Positions 1 to 5,786 of a stretch of DNA of 7,348 nt are shown one piece after another (the stretch's first letter is position 1; each line of letters starts with the position of its first letter). Below the pieces are notes generated by a model. The model was not told the DNA's origin and did not search any database. It saw only the letters and a program-made list of their open reading frames with translations. The translations under genes were made by a program, and so were the position numbers. Source of the stretch: Soehngenia sp035406565 (lineage in GTDB: Bacteria; Bacillota; Clostridia; Tissierellales; Tissierellaceae); NCBI GenBank assembly GCA_035406565.1, contig DAONLG010000075.1, positions 1 to 7,348 of the forward strand. The letters run 5' to 3'.

Positions 1-1849
1 TAGCCGGATTTTCTCCCATGATGTATAAAAACTTTATTTTCTCTTCTTCAATGAGTTTAAACATCTCAGTTATTGTCGCACCGACTCTATCAGAAAGTTC
101 TGCATTCCAAGCTCTTTCAAATTTTTCAAGACTCTCTTTATGAAAAATCTTTTGATAGCCTGTTAAATCTGAAGGAGAAGCTCCCATATCGCTTGCGCCT
201 TGGACATTGTTCTGGCCTCTCAGTGGATTTATGCCTGCATTTTCTTTTCCGATATTTCCACATAAAAGCGCTAAATTTGATAAGCTCATAACTGCATGCG
301 TGCCAGTAGTATGTTGAGTGACTCCCATTGTGTAGTAAATTCCTGCATTTGGTGAGCTTGCATAAATTAAAGCAGCTTTAATGATTAAGTCCTCATCAAC
401 TCCACAGATCTCCGCACTTCTCTTTGGAGGATAATTTTTAACAAGCCTTACTAGTTCTTCAAAGTTCTCACAGTTTTTTCTTATATAATCTTCATCATAC
501 AATTTGTTTTCAATGATTACATTCATCATTCCATTTATGAGTGCAATATTTGTTCCCGGTTTAAGCTGAAGATGCACATCTGCAAATTTAGTAAGTTCTA
601 TTTCCCTAGGATCTGCGACAATCAATTTTGCACCACTTTTAACCGCTTGTTTTATAAAAGCACCTATGACAGGATGTGTTTCTGTAGTGTTTGAACCAAT
701 TACAAATATTGTGTCATTGTGTTTGATCTCGGAAATGCTATTTGTCATGGCGCCTGTGCCAAGTGTAGTTGCAAGCCCTGCAACTGTTGAAGAATGTCAG
801 AGCCTTGCACAGTGATCAATATTATTTGTCTTTAAAACTGCGCGGAAAAGCTTTTGAAAAAGATAATTTTCCTCATTTGTACATCTTGCTGAGCTTAACC
901 CTGCAAAAGAATCAGGCCCACTTTCTTCCATGTATTTATCAACTTTTTCTTTAATAATCTCATAAGCCCTATCCCAAGAGATTTCTTTAAATACTCCATC
1001 TTCTTTCAACAATGGTGCTTTTAATCTATCAGGGTGATTTATGAAATTAAATGAAAACTTTCCTTTAACGCAGAGCAATCCTTCATTAACAGCTTTTTCA
1101 ACAGGTTCTACACCTACCACTTTGTCATCTTTAACGAGTAGGTTAATCTGGCAGCCTACTCCACAAAATGTACAAGTAGTCTTGACCTTGTTTACTTCCC
1201 ATGCTCTAAATTTCTCTTTAGATTTTGGCATCAACGCTCCAGTAGGACATACTGAAACGCAATTGCCGCATGATACACAGTCCGAATTTATGAGTCCCTC
1301 TTTAAATGGTGTGCCTATTAGAGTATCAAACCCCCGATTTACAAAATCAATTGCCCCTGTGACTTGAAGTCTTGAACATACTCTTACACACAGTCCGCAT
1401 AAAATACATTTTTGCGCATCGTATATGTAAAATGGATTTGTATCGTCTATGTATCTATCTCTTATTTTACCTGAGTGATTTCTAAATTTAACATCGTATT
1501 CATAAGCATAATCTTGAAGTAGACAATTCCCAGCCTTTTCACAGGTAAGGCAGTCGTTTGGATGATTGTCTAATAGCAATCTTAGTATGTCTCTTCTTGC
1601 CTGCATCACTCTTTCTGTTTTAGTGTTAACGACCATTCCTTCCCTTACTTTTGTAGAGCAAGAAGTCTGGAGCTTTTTAATCCCTTCTATCTCCACAACA
1701 CACATTCTACAAGCCCCAAAAATATCAAGCCTTTCATCATAGCAGAGTTTTGGTATGTTTATCCCAGCTAGTTTTGCTGCTTGTATAACTGTAAGAGAAC
1801 TATCCACCTCTATTTGTTTATCATCTATGGTTAGTTTTACTGTTTTCAT
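1..1849 (-). CDS. fdhF: Selenocysteine-containing formate dehydrogenase, alpha subunit (3' end beyond window)
   Basis: Catalytic subunit oxidising formate or reducing CO2 at a molybdenum/tungsten bis-pterin site in the cytoplasm. The first 350 residues carry a NuoG/HydA-like electron wire: a [2Fe-2S] ferredoxin domain (C36, C47, C50, C64), a His-Cys3 cluster motif (H96, C100, C103, C109), two [4Fe-4S] motifs (C148-C158 and C191-C201), then the molybdopterin-domain cluster (C226, C229, C233, C260). An in-frame TGA encodes residue 351 in the context HCARL-U-HSS. Translation continues without another stop for 265 codons to the window edge, through typical FDH sequence such as GVTQHTTGTHAV and PLRGQNNVQGA (R544 matches the conserved active-site Arg). 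616 codons are visible; homologues run to about 900, so the C-terminal pterin-binding part lies outside. The ATG follows AGGAGG by 5 nt, and that SD overlaps the nuoF stop. Called fdhA in some organisms. Confidence 0.95.
767..785 (-). promoter_or_regulatory. Bacterial SECIS-like hairpin
   Basis: In the mRNA, a perfect 7-bp stem AGUUGCA / UGCAACU closes a 5-nt loop GGGCU. The loop starts 18 nt after the UGA. The E. coli fdhF SECIS has the related apical element GUUGCAGGUCUGCAC with its GGUCU loop at the same distance (from memory of that sequence). A SelB-binding role is inferred from this placement and the G-rich loop. The hairpin is entirely inside the coding sequence and encodes residues near TVAGLAT. 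Confidence 0.85.
797..799 (-). other. UGA recoded as selenocysteine (Sec351)
   Basis: The TGA lies in the HCARL-U-HSS active-site motif of formate dehydrogenases, where the family has Sec or Cys. The same frame stays open downstream and keeps matching the family, so it is neither a true stop nor a frameshift. Sec is the direct metal ligand, and the following His352 is the conserved partner residue. Decoding needs SelA/SelB/SelC/SelD, which are not in this window. Confidence 0.95.
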
Positions 1850-1858
1850 TGTTTCCTC

Positions 1859-3445
1859 CTAATAGATCTCCACTGCTTTTACAGGTTTCACAGGACATAC
1901 CTCGTAGCAGCTTCCGCATTTTATGCATTTTTTTAAATCTATGCTGTGTTTAGCTTTCAGCTCCCCGTCGATAGCATCTACAGGGCAATTTTTCTTACAT
2001 ATACTGCACCCTATGCATTTATCTGAAATCACATAAGTTATCAGAGCTTTACAGCTCTTTGCCGGGCATTTCTTATCCACTATATGTGAAATGTATTCAT
2101 CCCTATAGTATTTTAAGGTAGTTATGACTGGATTTGGAGCAGTTTGTCCAAGCCCGCATAATGATGTGTTGCTAACCACATGTGCAAGTCTTTCTAGTTC
2201 TTCTAAATCACTCATTTGAGCTTTTCCCTCAGTTATGAGCTCTAATAATTCATACATTCTTCTGGTGCCTTCCCTACATGGAATGCACTTGCCGCATGAT
2301 TCATCTACGCTGAACTCCAAAAAGTACTTTGCGATATCTATCATGCAAGTGTTCTCATCCATTACTACCATGCCGCCAGAACCCATTATAGAGCCAATGT
2401 TAGCTAATGACTCAAAATCAACAGCTACATCTAGATATTCTCTGGGAATGCATCCCCCTGATGGTCCGCCAGTTTGTACTGCTTTATATCCTTTGTTGTT
2501 TTGACACCCTCCACCGATGTCAAAAACTATATCCCTCAACTTAGTTCCCATTGGGACCTCTACAAGGCCTGCATTTTCTATTTTCCCTACAAGAGAAAAT
2601 ACCTTTGTTCCGGGGGATTTCTCTGTGCCGATACTTCTAAACCATTCAGCTCCATTTAGTATGATAGGTGCGACATTTGCAAAAGTCTCTACATTGTTTA
2701 TTATCGTGGGCTTTCCCCACAGTCCAACATGTGCAGTCCTCTCTAATTTAGGTCTAGGCATACCTCTGTGTCCTTCTATAGACTCTATAAGAGCAGTGCC
2801 CTCTCCACACACAAATGCTCCTGAACCAAGTCTCAATTCAATGTCAAAATTAAAACCTGTTTTAAATATATCTTTCCCTAAAAGTCCTGAGTTTTTCGCC
2901 TCATTAATAGCATGTTTTAAAGTCTTAACTGCCTGAGGATACTCTGCTCTTACGTATATAAAACCCTTGTCAGCACCTATTGCGTATCCACCTATTGCCA
3001 TGCCCTCTAATATGCTGTGAGGGTCTTTTTCTAATATTGACCTATCCATAAAAGCCCCAGGATCGCCTTCATCTGCATTGCAAATGATGTATTTTTGATC
3101 TGAATCAAATGTAAAAGCTTCCTCCCATTTCTTCCCAGTTGGAAAACCAGCTCCTCCTCTACCCCGAAGCAGAGAATTTTTCATTATTTCGACTACTTCC
3201 CTTTGAGATAAACTCGTCAGTGCCTTGTACAATGCGAAGTAGCCGTCAAAAGCTATGTATTCTTCAATATCAAAAGGATTGATTATATCACAATTTCTAA
3301 GTGCGATTCGCACCTGATTTTTATAGTAATCTCCCTTTAACACCACTTTATCTTCTATTAACTCAATCAAGTCATTATTTAATAAATTGTCAATTATCTT
3401 TGACCTTTTCTCTTTTTTTATGGAAATAAGTCTGTCTTTATCCAT
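1859..3445 (-). CDS. nuoF: NuoF/HydB-like NADH-binding flavoprotein subunit of formate dehydrogenase complex
   Basis: Subunit that exchanges electrons with NAD(H) through FMN and passes them along Fe-S clusters to the formate dehydrogenase subunit. In order: a short N-terminal helical region (1-60), the FMN/NADH-binding core with RGRGGAGFPTGKKW (94-107), NADEGDPGAFMDR (123-135) and GSGAFVCGEGTAL (207-219), an SLBB-like segment (about 280-335), the NuoF [4Fe-4S] motif C384, C387, C390, C430, and two C-terminal ferredoxin motifs (C477-C487 and C507-C517). H454, C460 and C465 lie where HydB-type proteins have a zinc site. At 528 residues it is shorter than HydB homologues because the usual N-terminal thioredoxin-like [2Fe-2S] domain is absent. 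The ATG lies 9 nt after the nuoE stop, behind GAGGTG. The two extra clusters favour a role in a soluble bifurcating complex over respiratory complex I. Confidence 0.93.
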   Translation of the reverse strand: MDKDRLISIKKEKRSKIIDNLLNNDLIELIEDKVVLKGDYYKNQVRIALRNCDIINPFDIEEYIAFDGYFALYKALTSLSQREVVEIMKNSLLRGRGGAGFPTGKKWEEAFTFDSDQKYIICNADEGDPGAFMDRSILEKDPHSILEGMAIGGYAIGADKGFIYVRAEYPQAVKTLKHAINEAKNSGLLGKDIFKTGFNFDIELRLGSGAFVCGEGTALIESIEGHRGMPRPKLERTAHVGLWGKPTIINNVETFANVAPIILNGAEWFRSIGTEKSPGTKVFSLVGKIENAGLVEVPMGTKLRDIVFDIGGGCQNNKGYKAVQTGGPSGGCIPREYLDVAVDFESLANIGSIMGSGGMVVMDENTCMIDIAKYFLEFSVDESCGKCIPCREGTRRMYELLELITEGKAQMSDLEELERLAHVVSNTSLCGLGQTAPNPVITTLKYYRDEYISHIVDKKCPAKSCKALITYVISDKCIGCSICKKNCPVDAIDGELKAKHSIDLKKCIKCGSCYEVCPVKPVKAVEIY

Positions 3446-3454
3446 GCCACACCT

Positions 3455-3940
3455 CTATCTATAATTATCTAGTATTTTCTTTACATCATTTTTCTTAACT
3501 AGTGGAAATATATCAGAATTTATCATAACTACTGGAGCTTTTGAGCAGTCTCCTAAGCACCTTGCCTGCCCTATTGAAAATTTTAAATCACTTGTGGTTT
3601 CCCCTTGCTTTATGCCTAGCTCTTTTTCAAACTCCTCTAATATTACTTGCGCTCCTTTAACATAGCATGCAGTCCCCAAGCATACACTTATTTGGTTTTC
3701 ACCTTTAGGTATAAACGAAAATTGAGAATAAAAAGTAGCCACCCCGTAAATTTCAGCAAGTGGTATCTTAAGCTCATCACTAACTATTTTTAATACTTCT
3801 TTTGAAAGATAATTAAATAGCTCTTGTGCTTTTTGAAGTGCTGGCATAAGTGCTCCCTCTGTATCTTTAATGCTAGTCAAAAAATTTTTATACTCTATCA
3901 ATTTATCTCTGTTTTTTTCCAAATCAAATATGTAATCCAT
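3455..3940 (-). CDS. nuoE: NuoE/HydC-like [2Fe-2S] subunit
   Basis: Thioredoxin-like [2Fe-2S] protein that partners the NuoF-like flavoprotein in NADH-linked dehydrogenases and hydrogenases. Numbered from the ATG at 3940 it has 161 residues, the normal family size. An N-terminal helical region contains the family signature EIYGVATFYSQF (63-74). The cluster ligands are C87 and C92 (CLGTAC) and C128 and C132 (CLGDC). A GTG nine bases upstream could extend it by three residues, but that GTG lies inside the SD sequence AGGTGG, which is spaced 5 nt from the ATG, so the ATG is preferred. It is the first gene of the operon, 9 nt before nuoF. A thioredoxin-fold [2Fe-2S] domain survives only here in the complex, because the NuoF-like partner lacks its own. 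Confidence 0.93.
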   Translation of the reverse strand: MDYIFDLEKNRDKLIEYKNFLTSIKDTEGALMPALQKAQELFNYLSKEVLKIVSDELKIPLAEIYGVATFYSQFSFIPKGENQISVCLGTACYVKGAQVILEEFEKELGIKQGETTSDLKFSIGQARCLGDCSKAPVVMINSDIFPLVKKNDVKKILDNYR

Positions 3941-3945
3941 AGCAC

Positions 3946-3951
3946 CCACCT
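3946..3951 (-). promoter_or_regulatory. Ribosome binding site AGGTGG that sets the nuoE start
   Basis: AGGTGG is spaced 5 nt from the ATG at 3940. The in-frame GTG at 3947-3949 lies within this site and so cannot be initiated from it. Confidence 0.75.
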
Positions 3952-3955
3952 AAAT

Positions 3956-3984
3956 TTGCTTATATTTTAAATTTACACTATAAT
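3956..3984 (+). promoter_or_regulatory. Candidate promoter of the DUF1294 gene
   Basis: On the plus strand there is a perfect TATAAT (3979-3984) with a weak -35 TTGCTT (3956-3961), 17 bp apart. Its -10 box overlaps the -10 box of the divergent operon promoter. In AT-rich DNA a TATAAT by chance is plausible. Confidence 0.4.
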
Positions 3985-4003
3985 AAATTTTGATGATTGT
4001 CAA
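3977..4003 (-). promoter_or_regulatory. Candidate promoter of the nuoE-nuoF-fdhF operon
   Basis: On the minus strand there is a perfect TTGACA (-35, 3998-4003) and TATAGT (-10, 3977-3982) with a 15-bp spacer, shorter than the 17-bp optimum. The flank upstream of the -35 (4004-4040) is very rich in A and T, as an UP-like element would be. It sits about 37 bp before the nuoE start codon. The match is by eye; the short spacer lowers confidence. Confidence 0.5.
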
Positions 4004-4059
4004 TGTAAAAACTCATTATTTGATTAAATTTTTAAAAAATTCTGTGGAGTGTGAACAAT

Positions 4060-4332
4060 TTGTCAAATTCATTTTATGCTTTATTGATCTACATCGCAAT
4101 AATTAATGTCTATTCGTTTTATCTGTTTGGAAAAGACAAAAAACTATCAAAAGATCACAAATGGAGGATAAGTGAAAACAAACTACTATTTGTGTGCTTT
4201 ATCGGCGGCTCAATAGGTGGACTTTTGGGAATGAAAAACTTTTCTCACAAAACAAAAAAGAGGAAGTTTACGATTCTCATTCCTCTTTTTTTAATATTGC
4301 AATTGTATTTAATTTATGAATTTATTCTATAG
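4060..4332 (+). CDS. DUF1294 family small membrane protein
   Basis: Small integral membrane protein of unknown function. With the TTG start it has 90 residues. It has three hydrophobic segments (about 5-23, 42-58 and 71-89) separated by a basic loop with KDKK..KWRISE (25-39) and the motif HKTKKRKF (63-70), an arrangement typical of DUF1294 proteins. The start is uncertain: a GTG at 4051 adds three residues but lies only 1 nt after the sole SD-like sequence GGAG (4046-4049), whereas the TTG at 4060 is 10 nt from it. This is the only plus-strand gene here, lying between two minus-strand operons. Its stop codon overlaps that of the alpha/beta hydrolase gene. A terminator-like inverted repeat falls within its last third. 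Family assignment is by motif; no function is inferred. Confidence 0.8.
   Translation: MSNSFYALLIYIAIINVYSFYLFGKDKKLSKDHKWRISENKLLFVCFIGGSIGGLLGMKNFSHKTKKRKFTILIPLFLILQLYLIYEFIL
4254..4291 (-). terminator. Rho-independent terminator of the minus-strand ung/hydrolase operon (possibly bidirectional)
   Basis: A perfect 12-bp inverted repeat, AAAAAAGAGGAA (4254-4265) and TTCCTCTTTTTT (4280-4291), with a 14-nt loop. Read on the minus strand it lies 35 nt beyond the hydrolase stop codon and ends in a run of U, as an intrinsic terminator should. Only three of the twelve pairs are G-C, so the stem is of modest strength. Because both arms carry A/T runs it could also act on plus-strand transcripts, where it would fall inside the DUF1294 coding sequence. 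Confidence 0.65.
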
Positions 4333-5085
4333 GTATTTACTTAACCATTCTGCAGTTTTTTCAAGCATGCTGACTGTGAAATGATGGTTTAAATTAGGAT
4401 AAGTTATGAATTCTATGCGTTCTTTATTGTTGTAAAGTTTTTTTGCAGTTTCATAAAAGTGCTTTTGAGGGTTTATATCTACTATACTATCTGCTTCACC
4501 ATGCAAAAGTAAAAGAGGTCTATCTAAAATAGATTTTAAATTTCTCTTGGGGTCATTGTTTGATATATATCTTTCTATTTCTTCAAATTTATCATCATCT
4601 TCGATTCTTAGTGCTTTCTTAAATATTTCATTGCTTTCCAAATAATCACAAGATCCATTTACAATTATAGCGGTCTTTAAATCCACATCTTTTGAAAAGA
4701 TACCACTTGATGTAAATCCACCCATGGAATGACCCATGACTGCCATTCTATTGGGATTAGCGTTTAATTTATCTATGGCGAAGTCTTTGATGATATCATA
4801 TTCTTCTATGTTTTTTAGAACTATTTTCCAAAAAACCCCTTCATATACTTCCTTTTCATAATCTATGCTTCCTCTTTCCCCATGGTATAAACTGTCTGGT
4901 AGTATCACTTGATAGCCGAGAGAAGCCAATACTTGCGCTCTAAATTTTTGATTGTCTTTATTTGAAGTAAACCCATGATAAAAAATTACAGTGGGGTATT
5001 TCTCATCTATAAATGAAGGCCTGATAACAAGTGCAGGTATGTTTTCTATATAAATTTTGTTTTCGAGAATGCCGTATAAATTCAT
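4327..5085 (-). CDS. Alpha/beta hydrolase (esterase / prolyl-oligopeptidase-like), cytoplasmic
   Basis: A 252-residue serine hydrolase of the alpha/beta fold; substrate unknown. Visible elements in order are the oxyanion-hole motif YHGFTSN (36-42), the nucleophile elbow GHSMGG (118-123, Ser120), the acid loop HGEADSIVD (195-203, probably Asp199) and the catalytic His in NLNHHF (His234 or His235). An insertion between strands (about 150-185), rich in acidic and basic residues, is probably a lid. There is no signal peptide. The ATG is preceded by AGGAGG with a 5-nt spacer, and that SD overlaps the ung stop codon, so the genes are probably co-translated. It is the last gene of its operon. The sequence resembles small carboxylesterases related to YjfP/YitV, but the exact subfamily is not certain. 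Confidence 0.88.
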   Translation of the reverse strand: MNLYGILENKIYIENIPALVIRPSFIDEKYPTVIFYHGFTSNKDNQKFRAQVLASLGYQVILPDSLYHGERGSIDYEKEVYEGVFWKIVLKNIEEYDIIKDFAIDKLNANPNRMAVMGHSMGGFTSSGIFSKDVDLKTAIIVNGSCDYLESNEIFKKALRIEDDDKFEEIERYISNNDPKRNLKSILDRPLLLLHGEADSIVDINPQKHFYETAKKLYNNKERIEFITYPNLNHHFTVSMLEKTAEWLSKYL

Positions 5086-5094
5086 TTCTTCCTC

Positions 5095-5772
5095 CTATAT
5101 ATTTTCTATTTTCCAATCTATAGGGTCTTTGCCATTTCTCAATAAAAAATCATTTGTCCTTGAAAATGGTTTTGAGCCAAAAAAACCTCTTGCTGCTGAA
5201 AATGGACTAGGATGAGGTGATTTTATTATCAAATGCTTTTTATTTGTGATAAGGTTTTGTTTTGATATAGCGTTGTTACCCCAAAGTAAAAAGACGACTG
5301 GCGTGTCTTTTTCATTTACATACTCTATCACTCTATCAGTGAATATTTCCCAGCCTAATCCCTTGTGCGAGTTGGGTTTTCCTTTTCTCACTGTAAGTAC
5401 TGTATTTAACAACAGCACTCCCTCTTTAGCCCATTTTTCTAAATTTCCATGATTTGGAATGTCATATCCTAAATCAGTTTTTAATTCTTTATATATATTC
5501 ATCAAAGATGGAGGTATGGGGACTCCTTTTTTAACGCTAAAACTCAATCCATGTGCCTGATTTTCTCCATGGTAAGGATCTTGACCTAATATGATTACTT
5601 TCACATCTTTGTATGCAGTGTAATGAAGCGCATTGAAAATGCTGTACATATCCGGATAAATTGTGTATTCGCTATACTCTTTGATGAGTATCTGCCTTAA
5701 TTTGATGTAATAATCCTTTTCAAACTCGTCTTTTAAAATTTCTTGCCAATCATTTTTTAAAATCTCTTTCAA
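5095..5772 (-). CDS. ung: Uracil-DNA glycosylase, family 1
   Basis: Removes uracil from DNA by cleaving the N-glycosidic bond, starting base excision repair. At 225 residues it is of normal length. Motif A is GQDPYHG (63-69), with catalytic Asp65 as the water-activating residue. LLLNTVLTVR (120-129) carries the uracil-binding Asn, and the DNA-clamping loop is HPSPFSAARGFFG (187-199), with catalytic His187. The position corresponding to the intercalating Leu191 of the E. coli enzyme is Phe191 here. The start is a TTG at 5772, supported by AAGGTGG 7 nt upstream and by alignment of the N-terminus with the family; no ATG is nearby. That SD touches the TGA stop of the ATP-grasp gene (13-nt gap), and the ung stop lies inside the SD of the next gene, so the three genes look like one transcript. 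Confidence 0.97.
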   Translation of the reverse strand: MKEILKNDWQEILKDEFEKDYYIKLRQILIKEYSEYTIYPDMYSIFNALHYTAYKDVKVIILGQDPYHGENQAHGLSFSVKKGVPIPPSLMNIYKELKTDLGYDIPNHGNLEKWAKEGVLLLNTVLTVRKGKPNSHKGLGWEIFTDRVIEYVNEKDTPVVFLLWGNNAISKQNLITNKKHLIIKSPHPSPFSAARGFFGSKPFSRTNDFLLRNGKDPIDWKIENI

Positions 5773-5779
5773 TTTTTTA

Positions 5780-5786
5780 CCACCTT
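5780..5786 (-). promoter_or_regulatory. Ribosome binding site AAGGTGG supporting the TTG start of ung
   Basis: AAGGTGG overlaps the last base of the upstream stop codon and lies 7 nt before TTG at 5770-5772. It is the only good ribosome binding site near the ung N-terminus. Confidence 0.75.

Noticed and set aside
73..291. Plus-strand open frame of 72 codons
   Set aside because: It lies entirely opposite the well-supported formate dehydrogenase sequence and resembles no protein family.
769..1367. Plus-strand open frames at 769-954 and 1041-1367
   Set aside because: They are antisense to the Fe-S and active-site region of fdhF; no family resemblance.
797..1849. A truncated 350-residue formate dehydrogenase or a pseudogene with a nonsense mutation
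   Set aside because: The stop is TGA at the exact selenocysteine position, a SECIS-like hairpin follows, and the same frame stays intact to the window edge.
2235..2936. Plus-strand open frames opposite nuoF (up to 139 codons)
   Set aside because: They mirror the low stop density of the conserved nuoF gene on the other strand; no domain or plausible ribosome binding site.
3941..3949. GTG start for nuoE adding three residues
   Set aside because: The GTG is part of the AGGTGG ribosome binding site for the ATG at 3940.
3990..4003. A redox-repressor (Rex-like) operator over the operon -35 box, from TTGAT...GTCAA
   Set aside because: Only four bases per side are symmetric and the match to the TTGTTAA...TTAACAA consensus is poor.
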